From: an uncultured Bacteroides sp.
GTDB lineage: Bacteria > Bacteroidota > Bacteroidia > Bacteroidales > Bacteroidaceae
Direction of reading: 5' to 3'
DNA: 52,407 bases
Assembly (NCBI GenBank): GCA_944320945.1
Contig: CALUJK010000096.1
Location: 1-52,407, forward strand
The notes beneath the pieces were generated by a model. That model searched no databases and was not told the DNA's origin. It saw only the letters and a list, made by a program, of their open reading frames with translations. Of the stretch, positions 19,201-28,023 are shown piece after piece (positions within the stretch are counted from its first letter, which is position 1; every line of letters begins with the position of its first letter). Position numbers and translations under genes: made by a program.

Positions 19201-19454
19201 TCTATCCATTTTTTAACAACAGGATTATCCAATGTAGCAAGTATGAAATCGACATCTGAAGCCGCCACCTCATCCGTCTTTATGATAGGTAAATGAGATC
19301 CAGACAATTGATAATAATATCGTTGTAATTCCAATGCAGCATAGTTTCCCAACGGAATATCACCTCCTCCCGTTTGCAAAATTTGTGCCCGGCAAGGAGA
19401 GAATCCGAACGCCACTATCAGTGCATATATCAATAGAAAGAAAGATTTTCTCAT
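16227..19454 (-). CDS. Large exported hydrolase-like protein with inserted CBM6-like and FN3-like domains
   Basis: A 1075-residue exported protein (signal 1-23). Residues about 25-160 resemble the GH67/GH20-type N-terminal alpha/beta domain. A TIM-barrel-like region (165-490) has RGFLPWTNF, NFILIHNYNG, CFQSEGNN with Glu350, CPWLERD with Glu431, and LTWR. A CBM6-like beta-sandwich (about 565-675, with SGDWLEYG and GGWEKWNSI) interrupts a helical region (about 500-790). An FN3-like domain, an Ig-like domain and another FN3-like domain end the protein. It shares the barrel motifs with the 597-residue protein upstream. I cannot assign a CAZy family. The layout suggests an exo-acting enzyme for a side chain or an unusual sugar, possibly uronic acid-like given the N-domain. 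Its ATG overlaps the preceding stop by four bases. Confidence 0.6.
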   Translation of the reverse strand: MRKSFFLLIYALIVAFGFSPCRAQILQTGGGDIPLGNYAALELQRYYYQLSGSHLPIIKTDEVAASDVDFILATLDNPVVKKWIDKEGLSGKELPGEQGYLIRTFEKERHHTVAVIGTDSYGLLYGVYGLLEDHFGIRFYLNEDVFPKQKKTVAQLSAIEESRTPKMRIRGFLPWTNFPQSATIYSWSDWRYIIDQTAKMRMNFILIHNYNGFCGHNEMFHNFEYNDYVSRGWMPTIKTGHGWSCPGWEINDYCFGASDIYDDYDFGADCALHNETLTNGQIKEKGEIIFQKVIEYAHQRGVKIGLGLDIDVILSEYQVQADERSVITAQTKQIARAYPDLDYLFCFQSEGNNKDSVFYNKWQRVFDGFYEDMKSFSPHTRMVVSGWGLTAESVNKLPEDVICAPISHYSAQFESGKVYGEREYWGCPWLERDWNSSQYYYPYNMDLSETISAYEEAAPNMNGFYALTWRLADAVSPKMWYISKAPWYVSEQLDSSEKVYGDYAKANYGELAAEKITPIINQNEPFSTDFAECQVTPAFDQTVNTYPLMNLDSLILLNGAGQIITTIDATDYQNKKGTKDAQIAEGDSCVGYIMSGDWLEYGKLSLQDNVSSIVLKVSSASNGGTVTISANALDGPAIAAVDVKNTGGWEKWNSIAIPVAVTKDIQSLYIHFHAFNDIVHAVEKADRQLLTIEDCINKAPHADQKMRLSYVYKRIEGAKLHSILNDEFKNYQWESLPGRMDEWVQSFLYRINDISSKGNIMSVQNRFVQQNYIKKVKELRKYQQVKAPSYIVAKRTLRGALVTWRNEEPSVDYFVVSRNGEEIASVPCDITWYNDEYNGDAVYTVCAVDTDKKRSPNGIPSCCSAGNADDKAPFIINPSPVTSINKGENIDIKLSIVDNSLDELLSAVLYYRGIGSNEKWISLPFKHRVRSIFTVTIPSRQVPSNGIEYYIEVSDSRNKAVYPICAPEQLHTVIVIENEEEKISTPIVKAVNGKRLQWEKVSDANMYRIYRGRTSKFMADACSFVTFVGNNTTTFKDNGLSMDGTPLKGDYYYRIAAVNGNGIESNASKTIKISY

Positions 19455-21244
19455 TTCAGTTTCATTTCAAGATAAGACTTCAATTCATCATACTCTCTCC
19501 ATAATCGTTGATTCAGAGAACTCAACACACCCAATTCACCACGTGAATTGATTCTCTCCACATACGTTTCAAACATCTCTTTTACCGGTGCTGAAATCAG
19601 TGTCTGATAGGCCTCCTTATATTGCCGGACAGAATATGTCTCTTTACCCGTCATTTCGTTTTTTCTGAGAGAAAAAGCTGGCATCATGGCCTTATCCACC
19701 TCACCCAGCAATAATTCAAAACGGAACATCGCGATAAAACGACGCAAAGCATCTCGTTGCACGCCTTCTGTTTTTTTCAGAATTCGTTCTGCTGTTTCTA
19801 TCAAATTCTGTCGTAATTCCACATTCGGTTTATCCAGCAATCCCCATTGTGGAGTATAAGCATAAAATTCAGGAGATGCCGCACTCCACTGAGTCTGTTC
19901 AATGTCCATACGAGTTAAAATAGGCGCCAAAGCCTCGGCAGCATCCTGCCCCATTTCCTCTGCTAAATATTCTGTATAAAGCTGCTCGACAGTTTTATTG
20001 GCAGACTTATTCGAAGCAAAATACGAAAATGTTTTAAAGTTAAAACGAGGTTCATTCGTGCGCCAGTGAATAGCCACTACACCATCTAAATGTTGCTCGG
20101 CAGCCAGTTTCACATGCTCACTCATCATCTTGACTCTTGGTTGGAAATGCCACAGCTGATGGTCTCCTTCCAGCCAAGGCACCGCCCAGACTTTTCTATT
20201 TTTAGCTATATCAGCCAAGAAATCAGGTTGAGGGCTCTTTCCCAAATCGGGATTCAGACAACTGAATATAATATCTTTCGGCAAAGCTCTGTCTAAGCCT
20301 TTCAACAATGACGGAAGTTGATGGCCACCTCCCCAACCACCTAAAATAATCTTCGCCGACGAACCTTTGCTCTTCAGATATTCAGCAGTCAGACGCATAT
20401 ACTCAAGCGCCCATACCCCCACAAAACGGGCAGATTCATCGGCTGCTTCTACAAAATAATGTTGGTTTTCTTTATAGACTTTCGAAAAAGCGCTGTCTTG
20501 CAAAGCCTTTTCAAGATTTACACCCATGAAAGAGTGTTCGTTCAGCCACATCCAGATGTAATCAATATCGGGATAAGCCTCTAAAATATTATCTATGGCT
20601 GCACAATGTATTCCAATTGCCAACTGACTTTTAGGATTAGGTATCATATTAGCCTCTCCCGGCCAATAAAAACAATCTTCAGCTACATTCAACGAGAAAT
20701 ACTCCGGGGGGAGAACTCCAAATTCAAATCCCATGGCCATTTTCATTCCCCGCTCGTGAGCCATCTTCAGCACTTCACGCATCAGTGACTGGGTTTTCTC
20801 GTAATGTTCCTGCGGTGTTTTCGAGGTGACAGACACATCGCTGCCGAACGCTTCGGCACCTGCGGGTAACTTAAATTGAGCGTCTGTACCAAACACATAA
20901 TCTTTTACCTTCATCGGAAGATATCCCCAACGTGCACTTAAAGAATTGTCCAAATACGCTTGTGGCAATATATGTTTGTATTCTATCTTTATCATCGGTT
21001 CCACATAGGTGGCATAGCGCTCACCGCCACCGGTATAGTTATGGAAACCTATAAAATTGATATGCTGCTGCTGGCATTCATCTAAATAAATACGATAATC
21101 TTCTACGTTCCATGAGGTAGGACCCGACAAAAAATTATGCCAAGGCAGAACACCTCTTATATTAAAAGTATCTGTAACTTGTGCGTGTAAAGCCGCTATG
21201 GAACAAATCAAGCTGAATACAAATCCTACTATTATTTTACTCAT
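19451..21244 (-). CDS. Exported hydrolase-like protein, short paralogue of the 1075-residue protein
   Basis: A 597-residue protein with a signal peptide (1-21). It is essentially the barrel plus helical part of the neighbouring 1075-residue protein, with neither the N-terminal domain nor the CBM6/FN3 modules. Shared motifs are IRGVLPWHNF (29-38), NFIGFHNYTGG, WMWLNEH with Glu236, VPWLEGD with Glu359 and Asp361, and IHWR. The conserved glutamates are the natural catalytic candidates. I do not recognise a named family. It is the first gene after the 267-base gap that follows the TIG lipoprotein, and it is expected in the periplasm. Two paralogues side by side suggest successive action on related linkages. 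Confidence 0.6.
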   Translation of the reverse strand: MSKIIVGFVFSLICSIAALHAQVTDTFNIRGVLPWHNFLSGPTSWNVEDYRIYLDECQQQHINFIGFHNYTGGGERYATYVEPMIKIEYKHILPQAYLDNSLSARWGYLPMKVKDYVFGTDAQFKLPAGAEAFGSDVSVTSKTPQEHYEKTQSLMREVLKMAHERGMKMAMGFEFGVLPPEYFSLNVAEDCFYWPGEANMIPNPKSQLAIGIHCAAIDNILEAYPDIDYIWMWLNEHSFMGVNLEKALQDSAFSKVYKENQHYFVEAADESARFVGVWALEYMRLTAEYLKSKGSSAKIILGGWGGGHQLPSLLKGLDRALPKDIIFSCLNPDLGKSPQPDFLADIAKNRKVWAVPWLEGDHQLWHFQPRVKMMSEHVKLAAEQHLDGVVAIHWRTNEPRFNFKTFSYFASNKSANKTVEQLYTEYLAEEMGQDAAEALAPILTRMDIEQTQWSAASPEFYAYTPQWGLLDKPNVELRQNLIETAERILKKTEGVQRDALRRFIAMFRFELLLGEVDKAMMPAFSLRKNEMTGKETYSVRQYKEAYQTLISAPVKEMFETYVERINSRGELGVLSSLNQRLWREYDELKSYLEMKLK

Positions 21245-21379
21245 ACCAAAATATTTGGACTATCAATGAAACAAAAATCAGGTATCCGGGGATATCATTT
21301 GTAAATATTCATTCTAACACACTCTAATAGTCAACATCTTACAAATATTCCACATACATCTCGGACACGTTCGATACGC

Positions 21380-21441
21380 CTCTCGTTCGTGTTTCAGACA
21401 TATCCCGTTCACGCACGAGACATATCTGAAACAAACGAGAG
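21380..21441 (-). other. Intercistronic hairpin in PUL transcript
   Basis: The arms CTCTCGTTCGTGTTTCAGA (from 21380) and TCTGAAACAAACGAGAG (to 21441) form a long imperfect inverted repeat with a roughly 25-base loop. It lies in the 267-base gap between the TIG lipoprotein and the first hydrolase-like gene. There is no U-tract after it, so it is not an ordinary terminator. It may be a processing or mRNA-stability element that keeps the susCD part more abundant than the enzyme part. Confidence 0.5.
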
Positions 21442-21511
21442 AAACTGATGTAAGAACTTCTTTAACATTGACTACAAAAATGTGTCAACAAAGAATCTCT
21501 CTAAGAATTTC

Positions 21512-22624
21512 TTATTCTTTAGGGACAATGCGGAAATTATCGAAACAGATATCCGTATCTTCGGCATAACTATTTCCCAAGATTTGAAGTGTACCATCTG
21601 CCGGCACATCTCCTTTCCATGCTTCCGACAAATCGATAGTAACGGTAGACCATTCTCCATTTGTATTAAATGCCAACCCCGATGCGAATGGCTCCCAATC
21701 ATAATTAATTTGAGAAAAATAAAAACGAATTTGTCGCTTAGTTAAGGCCATCAACGTATTCACTTCAAATTTCAAAAGATAATTACTTGGATTATCCAAT
21801 ATATCCTGATCATAAGTGACACCAATCATTGCTATAGTAGTAGTGTTGCTCCAATCCCAGTCTGCAGCATCGCCTTCTGCAAGTTTAAAACGAGAATAAT
21901 TACCGCTGATAGGATCCGGAGAATCCGGCATATCACTCGTCGGTCCTTCGCAAATATAGTCTCCTCCACCCCATCCGGTAAATGGGTCATAGTCACACAA
22001 CATATTACCTCTTTCTCTGTATCTTCCGGGAACAGTTCTTTCACCAGCCAATTCACTTACAATCCGTATTTGTGTACCAGCTTGAGCATCTTCCGGCAAT
22101 GTAAAGTAAAGTGTATCTTCAACTGCTCTTGTAATTTCCATTTCCTGATCACCGAAAAACAGCTGTCCACTTTCTGTTGTTATCTCATACAAATCGAAAA
22201 AGTCACCCACAACTGTCATTTCCTCACCCGGAAGAGCAAATTCATTACCCATTCCGGACACTTGCAATTCGGGTACAAAAACTTCAAAAGGTACAGTCAC
22301 TGTTTCCGTTGCCGACTCCAGAGTAATCAGATTGTTTACATTAGTAGGTATCACACGAGGTATTGAAAGTACGATTTCATTCTCAGTGACATAAGCCTCC
22401 AACATATCAACAGCAATGTCATTGAACATTATTGACTGTACAGCATTCAGTCCTGTTCCCTGAATCACTATATATTGGGCAAGGTCTGCCGATTGAAGAA
22501 CTTGTTCATGATTGATATCCGTAACCTGAGTGACACTCAACGGTGCATAGTTCACTTCATCATCAGAACACGATGCTGCAACAAATGCTAATAGTATTAA
22601 TGTAAGGTTTCTTATTGTTTTCAT
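21512..22624 (-). CDS. Surface glycan-binding lipoprotein with IPT/TIG domains
   Basis: A 370-residue lipoprotein (signal ending FVAASC, Cys19) in the SusE/SusF position just after SusD. Residues about 30-200 contain two IPT/TIG immunoglobulin-like repeats (GTGLNAVQSIMFN and PGEEMTVVGDFFDL are typical). The C-terminal part (about 205-370) is a beta-rich domain rich in Trp and Tyr (DWDWSNTT, FYFSQINYDWEPF) that probably binds the glycan. It would help SusC/SusD to capture mannan chains. It has no catalytic signature. The gap to SusD is 30 bases. Confidence 0.8.
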   Translation of the reverse strand: MKTIRNLTLILLAFVAASCSDDEVNYAPLSVTQVTDINHEQVLQSADLAQYIVIQGTGLNAVQSIMFNDIAVDMLEAYVTENEIVLSIPRVIPTNVNNLITLESATETVTVPFEVFVPELQVSGMGNEFALPGEEMTVVGDFFDLYEITTESGQLFFGDQEMEITRAVEDTLYFTLPEDAQAGTQIRIVSELAGERTVPGRYRERGNMLCDYDPFTGWGGGDYICEGPTSDMPDSPDPISGNYSRFKLAEGDAADWDWSNTTTIAMIGVTYDQDILDNPSNYLLKFEVNTLMALTKRQIRFYFSQINYDWEPFASGLAFNTNGEWSTVTIDLSEAWKGDVPADGTLQILGNSYAEDTDICFDNFRIVPKE

Positions 22625-22654
22625 AAATCAATATTCCATTTTATGTAACACATT

Positions 22655-24328
22655 TTACCAACCGGGGTTGTTTTCATTGATAGAATCATTGGCGTTAATC
22701 TCTGCTGTCGGTATCGGATAAAGCAGGTTACGCTGCATACGACGTTTAGTTACGTTGTGTTCATCCATATCTATGGCATTCATTACATCCAGATAAATAC
22801 CCCAACGGAATAAATCGTAACGGCGGTCGGCCTCATAAGCCAATTCACGCGCACGTTCTTCCAAAACAGCCGAGCGGAACTCTTCCTGATCCATTCCGGA
22901 GAAAGGAGTCGCATTCGAACGGGTTCTTATTTCGTTTACCTGTCTATAAGCTTCTTCTGTAGGACCACCATTCAATTCATTAACGGCTTCCGCATAAATC
23001 AACATAATATCGGGTAAACGCAGCAGTGGAAAATGGAAATCACTATTTACCTCTGTACGGTCTGTAACAAAAGTAAACTTTGTCAACTTGGCCAATGACC
23101 AGCCTTCACCCTCTTTATAAACCTCTGTTCCATCATAAGTATTTCCGGCACTGTCGTATGCTTCATGATTGGCTACCTTATCTGCATACCATCTGGGATA
23201 ATACCAATAAGCAAGATTGCCATTTGCATCTACACCATCTGCCGGATACCGATGGATAACACCATCCACCACACGCAAATCGTCTTCTTCAAACAGTTTG
23301 TACCAGTGGTCACGCATTCCATACCAGTTTCCCATCAGCGAACCATCCTCTCTGAAAACACCGACATAATCCTGACATATTGTATTTCCAAAATCAGCAT
23401 CTCCACTTCTTGCCTGCACCATCCAGATGTTCTCACCCTTATTCCGATTAGAAATAGCCCAAGCATCCATGTAAGTCTCAAATAAATCATATTCTTCGAT
23501 GACTTCCCACGCCTTGTCACGTGCTAACGTATAATATGTCTCAGGATCAAAAGATTCATATCCGTCAACTGTTTGTGCAATATGTCTGATAGCTTGAGGT
23601 TCATCAAGATGAGGATCACCACCCTTTACAACAATACCGACACCCGACATGGCTCCCGATGCCATCGTTGCATAAACCTTTGCTAACAAAGCTTTAGCTG
23701 CGCCACTTGATGCATATCCTTCTACAAAACCTTCATCGTTCTTAGAATACATTTTCTCACCTTCTTGCAGAAGTTCTATAATGTGTTCGTATACAGTAGG
23801 AACTGAAGCACGCGGCTGATGCATACTGGCACCATCGGAAATGGAAACTCGGAAAATGGGAACAGGACCGTAATTTCGTACCAAGTTAAAATAGGCCCAT
23901 GCTTTCAAAAAAGAAAGATGTCCGATGGCATTATCTTTATACTCTTGGGAAATGTTATTCATATCTGAAATTTTGGAAATTCCCAAATTTGCTCTATGAA
24001 TTAAAGTATAACAACCAGACCACATTCCATCTATTCCCCAGAAATCAGTAGGGTTGCCAGCACCCACATTTCCAAAAGCCCAAGATGCGCCTGAAGCATA
24101 ATCACAGTCCATATTCGTTAAATACAAATATGTTGCCGGATGAATAAAACTTGAAATCAACGTATTATAGGCACCATTAACATATTGCCATGCTGCGCTT
24201 TCACTATCTCCCAAATCCTCGGGGGAAACAAAATCGTAAACTTCTTCTTCTAACAGATTGTCGCACGAACTGACAGACAGACTCAATCCGCAGCACAATA
24301 CGAGGGTTTTAAATATTGAAAGTTTCAT
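22655..24328 (-). CDS. SusD/RagB-family starch-binding-like lipoprotein
   Basis: A 557-residue outer-membrane lipoprotein (signal ending LSVSSC with the lipidated Cys at about 22). Typical SusD features are the N-terminal DNLLEEEVYDFVSPEDL, the TPR-like helices around WAYFNLVRNYGPVPIF, and the C-terminal LRLPDIMLIYAEAVNELNG with EERARELAYEADRRYDLFRW. It forms the lid of the SusC pore and binds the oligosaccharide. It is 26 bases after SusC, the universal order in PULs. The glycan specificity is inferred from the mannanases encoded downstream. Confidence 0.93.
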   Translation of the reverse strand: MKLSIFKTLVLCCGLSLSVSSCDNLLEEEVYDFVSPEDLGDSESAAWQYVNGAYNTLISSFIHPATYLYLTNMDCDYASGASWAFGNVGAGNPTDFWGIDGMWSGCYTLIHRANLGISKISDMNNISQEYKDNAIGHLSFLKAWAYFNLVRNYGPVPIFRVSISDGASMHQPRASVPTVYEHIIELLQEGEKMYSKNDEGFVEGYASSGAAKALLAKVYATMASGAMSGVGIVVKGGDPHLDEPQAIRHIAQTVDGYESFDPETYYTLARDKAWEVIEEYDLFETYMDAWAISNRNKGENIWMVQARSGDADFGNTICQDYVGVFREDGSLMGNWYGMRDHWYKLFEEDDLRVVDGVIHRYPADGVDANGNLAYWYYPRWYADKVANHEAYDSAGNTYDGTEVYKEGEGWSLAKLTKFTFVTDRTEVNSDFHFPLLRLPDIMLIYAEAVNELNGGPTEEAYRQVNEIRTRSNATPFSGMDQEEFRSAVLEERARELAYEADRRYDLFRWGIYLDVMNAIDMDEHNVTKRRMQRNLLYPIPTAEINANDSINENNPGW

Positions 24329-24354
24329 AATTCAATTCTTGCTAAAGTTAAACA

Positions 24355-27300
24355 TTAGAATGTACATTGTAAGCCAAAGGTAAATGTACGGCTACTTGGA
24401 TATGAAAACATATCCACTCCACGACGGGAAGCATCACTAGCAAAAGAGTTTACATCAGGATCAAACCAGCTATAACCCGTAATGGTAAATACGTTACTTA
24501 CAGATGCATAGAGATTTATCAATTCGATGCCCTTCACGGGATTATTCCATTTATATCCCAAATTAATATTCTTCATTCTCAGATAAGAACCATCTTCCAC
24601 ATAACGATCGGAAATTCTCCATGTACGTCCGTAACCGGCATACGCTTTCGGCCATTTGGCAATATCTCTATTTTCAGGTGTCCAACGCGTATCATACATT
24701 TCTTGTGGAATGTTTCCAATACTGCTCATCGTCACTTCTCTTAAATTCCCATTATAAATATCACCTCCAACACTTCCTTGTAAGAAGAAACTCAACGACC
24801 AATTCTTATAGGAGAAATTATGAGTCATACCGAATGTGAAATCCGGATTCGTATCACCGATAACCTGACGATCTGCTGCCGTAATACCGGCTTTACCATC
24901 AAAGTCCTTATACTTAATTTCACCTACCATAGATTTGCAGACAGCTTCCGATTCGTTTGCATAGAAAGGATCTGCTCTTACCTCAGCAATATTATCATAG
25001 AATCCGTCTTCTACATACCCATAAAGAGTACCTATTGGCATGCCGTTCCGTTGCAAGAAGACTTCGTTGGCATCGGACCAACTTTGGGCAAACTGATCGC
25101 CCGGAAGTCCATGAATCTCATTGCGGTTGAAAGCAATATTCGCATTAAAATCCCATGAGAAATCCTTCTTAGAAATGACATAGAAATTACCGGAAATTTC
25201 CAGACCTTTATTGGTCACATCACCAAAATTAGTTGTCATATTAGAGAAACCGGTACTTTGAGGAATTTGAATGTTCTGTAACAAATCAAACGTTTTCTTA
25301 TAGTATAAATCAACTGTAAAGTTAACCTTATTTTGGAAGAAGCCCATATCGACACCCACATTATACTGGTCTGTCGTTTCCCACTTCAAATCCGGATTGG
25401 CTGGACCACGCCATGTAAGGCTGGCGTATCCACTAGACAAATTTCCATTAATCGGATAATTAGCCACTGCCATGTAATCACGCGTAGCATATGCACCGAT
25501 ACCCTGGTTACCTGTTTGACCGTAGCTAAGTCTGAACTTCAAGTTACTAAAGATGTTCAATCTCTTAATAAATTCCTCTTCGGAAGCACGCCATGCAAAT
25601 GCACCAGAAGCAAAGTTTGACCAACGATTACCCGGAGCAAACTTACTGGAACCATCGCGACGGTATGAAACCGTGAACAAATATTTGTTCATCAAACCAT
25701 AATTAACACGTCCCAAGAAAGAAACCAATGATGTCATTCCACGGCCACTGGTTGGAGTATTAGGATTGGTTCCGGCACTGATATCATAATCTTGAGTCAA
25801 GTCCTGTGGGAAGCCAGTAGCAGACATCAACTTATTCCCGTAATCTCCTCTTTCATACGAAAAAGCTCCCATTACATTCAAAGAATGGTTTTCATTAAAT
25901 TCTTTGTTATAAGTAGCTATCGTTTCAAGTGTCAAATTCTTCGACCAATTATCTGCTTTAGAAGCATAACCGTTAGTATCTTTACCTTCGACTGTTTCTG
26001 AATTATAATACACATTACGTTCATTCATATTATAAGAGAAACCAACATTCTGACGGATGCTTAAATCTTTTATAGGAGTAATTTCCACATAAGATGAAGA
26101 AAAGAAGAGATTGGAAGTCAACTCATCTTTAGCAGCCCGTGTATAAACATACGGATTGGAAGAATACCAGTTCAACTGCGCATTATTTGTTTCATCATCT
26201 AACGGTGCCGTTGGCGGATAGAACAAAGTACCATGCATGATACCGTCACTGACAGCATTTGTCTTTGCCAATTTATTCAACGAATTGGTGAAGCTCATGT
26301 TCATTCCAATTTCTATATATTTATGTACCTTACGAGCTATGTTGGCACGGAATGCATAACGTTTGTAACCAGAATTATGAATAATACCTTCTTGGTCAAG
26401 AATATTTCCGGAAATGGCATAATAGCCTTTGTCGCTGGCTCCGTTCACACTCAGATTATATTCTTGGGAAAAAGCAGACTCAAAGACATGGTCTTGCCAG
26501 TTAGTCCACGGACTATTTCCATTTCTGTAGTCTTCCGGACCGGGAGAATAGACGTTTTCACCCGTATTAGGATCCAATGCATAGGTACCCGGATAAGGCA
26601 ATGACTGACTAGCCCCATCGTAATAATTGAAATTCTCTGCGGCTTCATTCTGATAGAGTGCGTAAGTATAACCATCAAGCATATCCATCTTTTTCACTAC
26701 ATTTGAAATACCAAAGTTTGCACTAAATGTAATGTTTTCTTTTCCTCTTGTTCCTCGTTTCGTGGTTACCAGTACAACACCATTAGCACCACGAGAGCCA
26801 TAAATAGCCGTGGCAGAAGCATCCTTCAACACTTCAATAGATTCAATATCAGCCGGGTTAATAGATGCCAAAGGATTGGTTGTCTGCATCATTTCACCGA
26901 TTCCAGAATCCGGCATACCACTGGTGGTAAACGGAATACCATCAATTACATAAAGTGGTTCGGAAGAAGTAGAAAAAGAGTTGGCACCACGAATCTGAAT
27001 ACTTACACCTGCACCCGGAGCACCGTCGTTTTGGCTGACCTGTACACCGGCAATACGGCCTTGCAACCCTTGGTTAAGACTTATCGGATTGGCTTTCATT
27101 AAATCCTCACTCTTAATGCCTGTCACTGCTCCTGTCAAGTCACTCTTCTTCATCGTACCATATCCTACCACCACAACCTCATCGAGCAATTCAGCATCTT
27201 CTTTCATCACCACATTCAGAACCGTTTGCCCTGATTTCAACGTAAGTTCCTGCTCCCGATATCCAATACACGTAAAAACAAGTGTATTCGTACCTTTTGG

Positions 27301-27489
27301 CATCTTTACACTATACCGGCCATCGATATCGGTCACAGTGCCGACACCTGCTGCTCCCTTAACCACCACGTTAGCCCCAATCAATGGAGAACCATCATTC
27401 GAATCAGTAACAACACCCGTAATGATGCCATCTTGTGCCATCAAACAGCTGCAACTGATTAGAAATAATACTAAAAGAAAGTTTCTCAT
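24355..27489 (-). CDS. SusC/RagA-family TonB-dependent outer-membrane transporter
   Basis: A 1044-residue outer-membrane protein. After the signal peptide comes a carboxypeptidase-regulatory-like domain (GIITGVVTDSNDGSPLIGAN), then the TonB-box region and plug (VVVGYGTMKKSDLTGAV, IQIRGANSFSTSSEPLYVID, LKDASATAIYGSRGANGVVL) and a C-terminal beta barrel ending in an aromatic residue (TFGLQCTF). It imports manno-oligosaccharides with SusD, powered by TonB. It is the first gene of the long PUL transcript. The upstream region 27490-27600 contains a -7 box and two AraC-like half-sites. Confidence 0.95.
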   Translation of the reverse strand: MRNFLLVLFLISCSCLMAQDGIITGVVTDSNDGSPLIGANVVVKGAAGVGTVTDIDGRYSVKMPKGTNTLVFTCIGYREQELTLKSGQTVLNVVMKEDAELLDEVVVVGYGTMKKSDLTGAVTGIKSEDLMKANPISLNQGLQGRIAGVQVSQNDGAPGAGVSIQIRGANSFSTSSEPLYVIDGIPFTTSGMPDSGIGEMMQTTNPLASINPADIESIEVLKDASATAIYGSRGANGVVLVTTKRGTRGKENITFSANFGISNVVKKMDMLDGYTYALYQNEAAENFNYYDGASQSLPYPGTYALDPNTGENVYSPGPEDYRNGNSPWTNWQDHVFESAFSQEYNLSVNGASDKGYYAISGNILDQEGIIHNSGYKRYAFRANIARKVHKYIEIGMNMSFTNSLNKLAKTNAVSDGIMHGTLFYPPTAPLDDETNNAQLNWYSSNPYVYTRAAKDELTSNLFFSSSYVEITPIKDLSIRQNVGFSYNMNERNVYYNSETVEGKDTNGYASKADNWSKNLTLETIATYNKEFNENHSLNVMGAFSYERGDYGNKLMSATGFPQDLTQDYDISAGTNPNTPTSGRGMTSLVSFLGRVNYGLMNKYLFTVSYRRDGSSKFAPGNRWSNFASGAFAWRASEEEFIKRLNIFSNLKFRLSYGQTGNQGIGAYATRDYMAVANYPINGNLSSGYASLTWRGPANPDLKWETTDQYNVGVDMGFFQNKVNFTVDLYYKKTFDLLQNIQIPQSTGFSNMTTNFGDVTNKGLEISGNFYVISKKDFSWDFNANIAFNRNEIHGLPGDQFAQSWSDANEVFLQRNGMPIGTLYGYVEDGFYDNIAEVRADPFYANESEAVCKSMVGEIKYKDFDGKAGITAADRQVIGDTNPDFTFGMTHNFSYKNWSLSFFLQGSVGGDIYNGNLREVTMSSIGNIPQEMYDTRWTPENRDIAKWPKAYAGYGRTWRISDRYVEDGSYLRMKNINLGYKWNNPVKGIELINLYASVSNVFTITGYSWFDPDVNSFASDASRRGVDMFSYPSSRTFTFGLQCTF

Positions 27490-27532
27490 GTTCTATAATA
27501 CATTTAGATTTAAAATTAATATTATCACAACG

Positions 27533-27596
27533 CAAAATTAACCCACAAGAAAGGTTTAAAAAGATACTATTTTATCCATTCATGATACTATTTTAA
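27533..27596 (-). promoter_or_regulatory. susC promoter with two AraC-type half-sites
   Basis: On the minus strand TAATTTTG (27540 to 27533) matches the TAnnTTTG -7 box, about 44 bases before the ATG. Upstream, the 12-mer written on the plus strand as GATACTATTTTA occurs twice without mismatch, at 27563-27574 and 27584-27595, exactly 21 bp apart. That is two helical turns, the spacing used by AraC-family activators on direct repeats. The proximal copy covers the place where a -33 box would be, and no good TTTG is seen there, as expected for an activator-dependent promoter. Confidence 0.6.
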
Positions 27597-27761
27597 TAAG
27601 AATGTAATATCAACATTCCTTGGCACAGCAAAAAATGACCTCATTTTATGGCTTCCGGCAAAAATATCAAAATGGTTCTATAGTTATTCAACTAATACAT
27701 TTGCTTATGTCATATCATGACATTTGTATATATACATTACTTCGCAGAAAGATTACCGAAT

Positions 27762-27893
27762 CCGCTTCAGAAGGCATTCTGAATGGGGATTGCTCCGAAG
27801 GGCTTCGGAGCACGGACGAGACAGCTTTGAAGCACGCTCGAAAGGGCTTCGGAGCGCGAGCCAAAAGGCTTCGGAGCAAACAGTCTGCATATG
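27762..27893. repeat. Intergenic palindromic repeat, copy B
   Basis: The palindrome GCTCCGAAGGGCTTCGGAGC (27792-27811) is followed by two more partial units (about 27842-27856 and 27866-27880). The flank CGCTTCAGAAGG... on the left is the reverse complement of the tail found after copy C (CCTTCTGAGCGG), so this copy lies in the opposite orientation to copies A and C. Confidence 0.75.
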
Positions 27894-27956
27894 AGACGTT
27901 CTTTGTATATACATTTTACTATATACAATAATCTATTTCAAAACATACTTTACATT

Positions 27957-27994
27957 AAAAAAGACAGAATGTTACTTTGTAACAATTCTGCCTT
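27957..27994 (-). terminator. Rho-independent terminator of GH3-PA14 gene
   Basis: On the minus strand GGCAGAAT(T)GTTAC, loop AAA, GTAACATTCTGTC is followed by six T residues. It lies about 30-65 bases after the GH3-PA14 stop at 28024. The stem with its T-run is a strong intrinsic terminator and separates this gene from the susC transcript. Confidence 0.85.
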
Positions 27995-28023
27995 TACAAA
28001 TAACTACTGATAAAACCTGAAAA

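Larger units (their letters stand above)
27490..28023. other. 534-base gap between susC and GH3-PA14
   Basis: No gene is supported here. From left to right the gap holds the susC promoter with AraC-like sites (27533-27596), an AT-rich stretch without clear signals, palindromic repeat copy B (27762-27893), and the terminator of the GH3-PA14 gene (27957-27994). An open frame at 27620-27931 on the plus strand runs through the repeat and does not look like protein. Confidence 0.7.

Noticed and set aside
27762..27893. CRISPR-like array at the repeats
   Set aside because: The units are palindromic, unevenly spaced and few, without equal spacers or cas genes.
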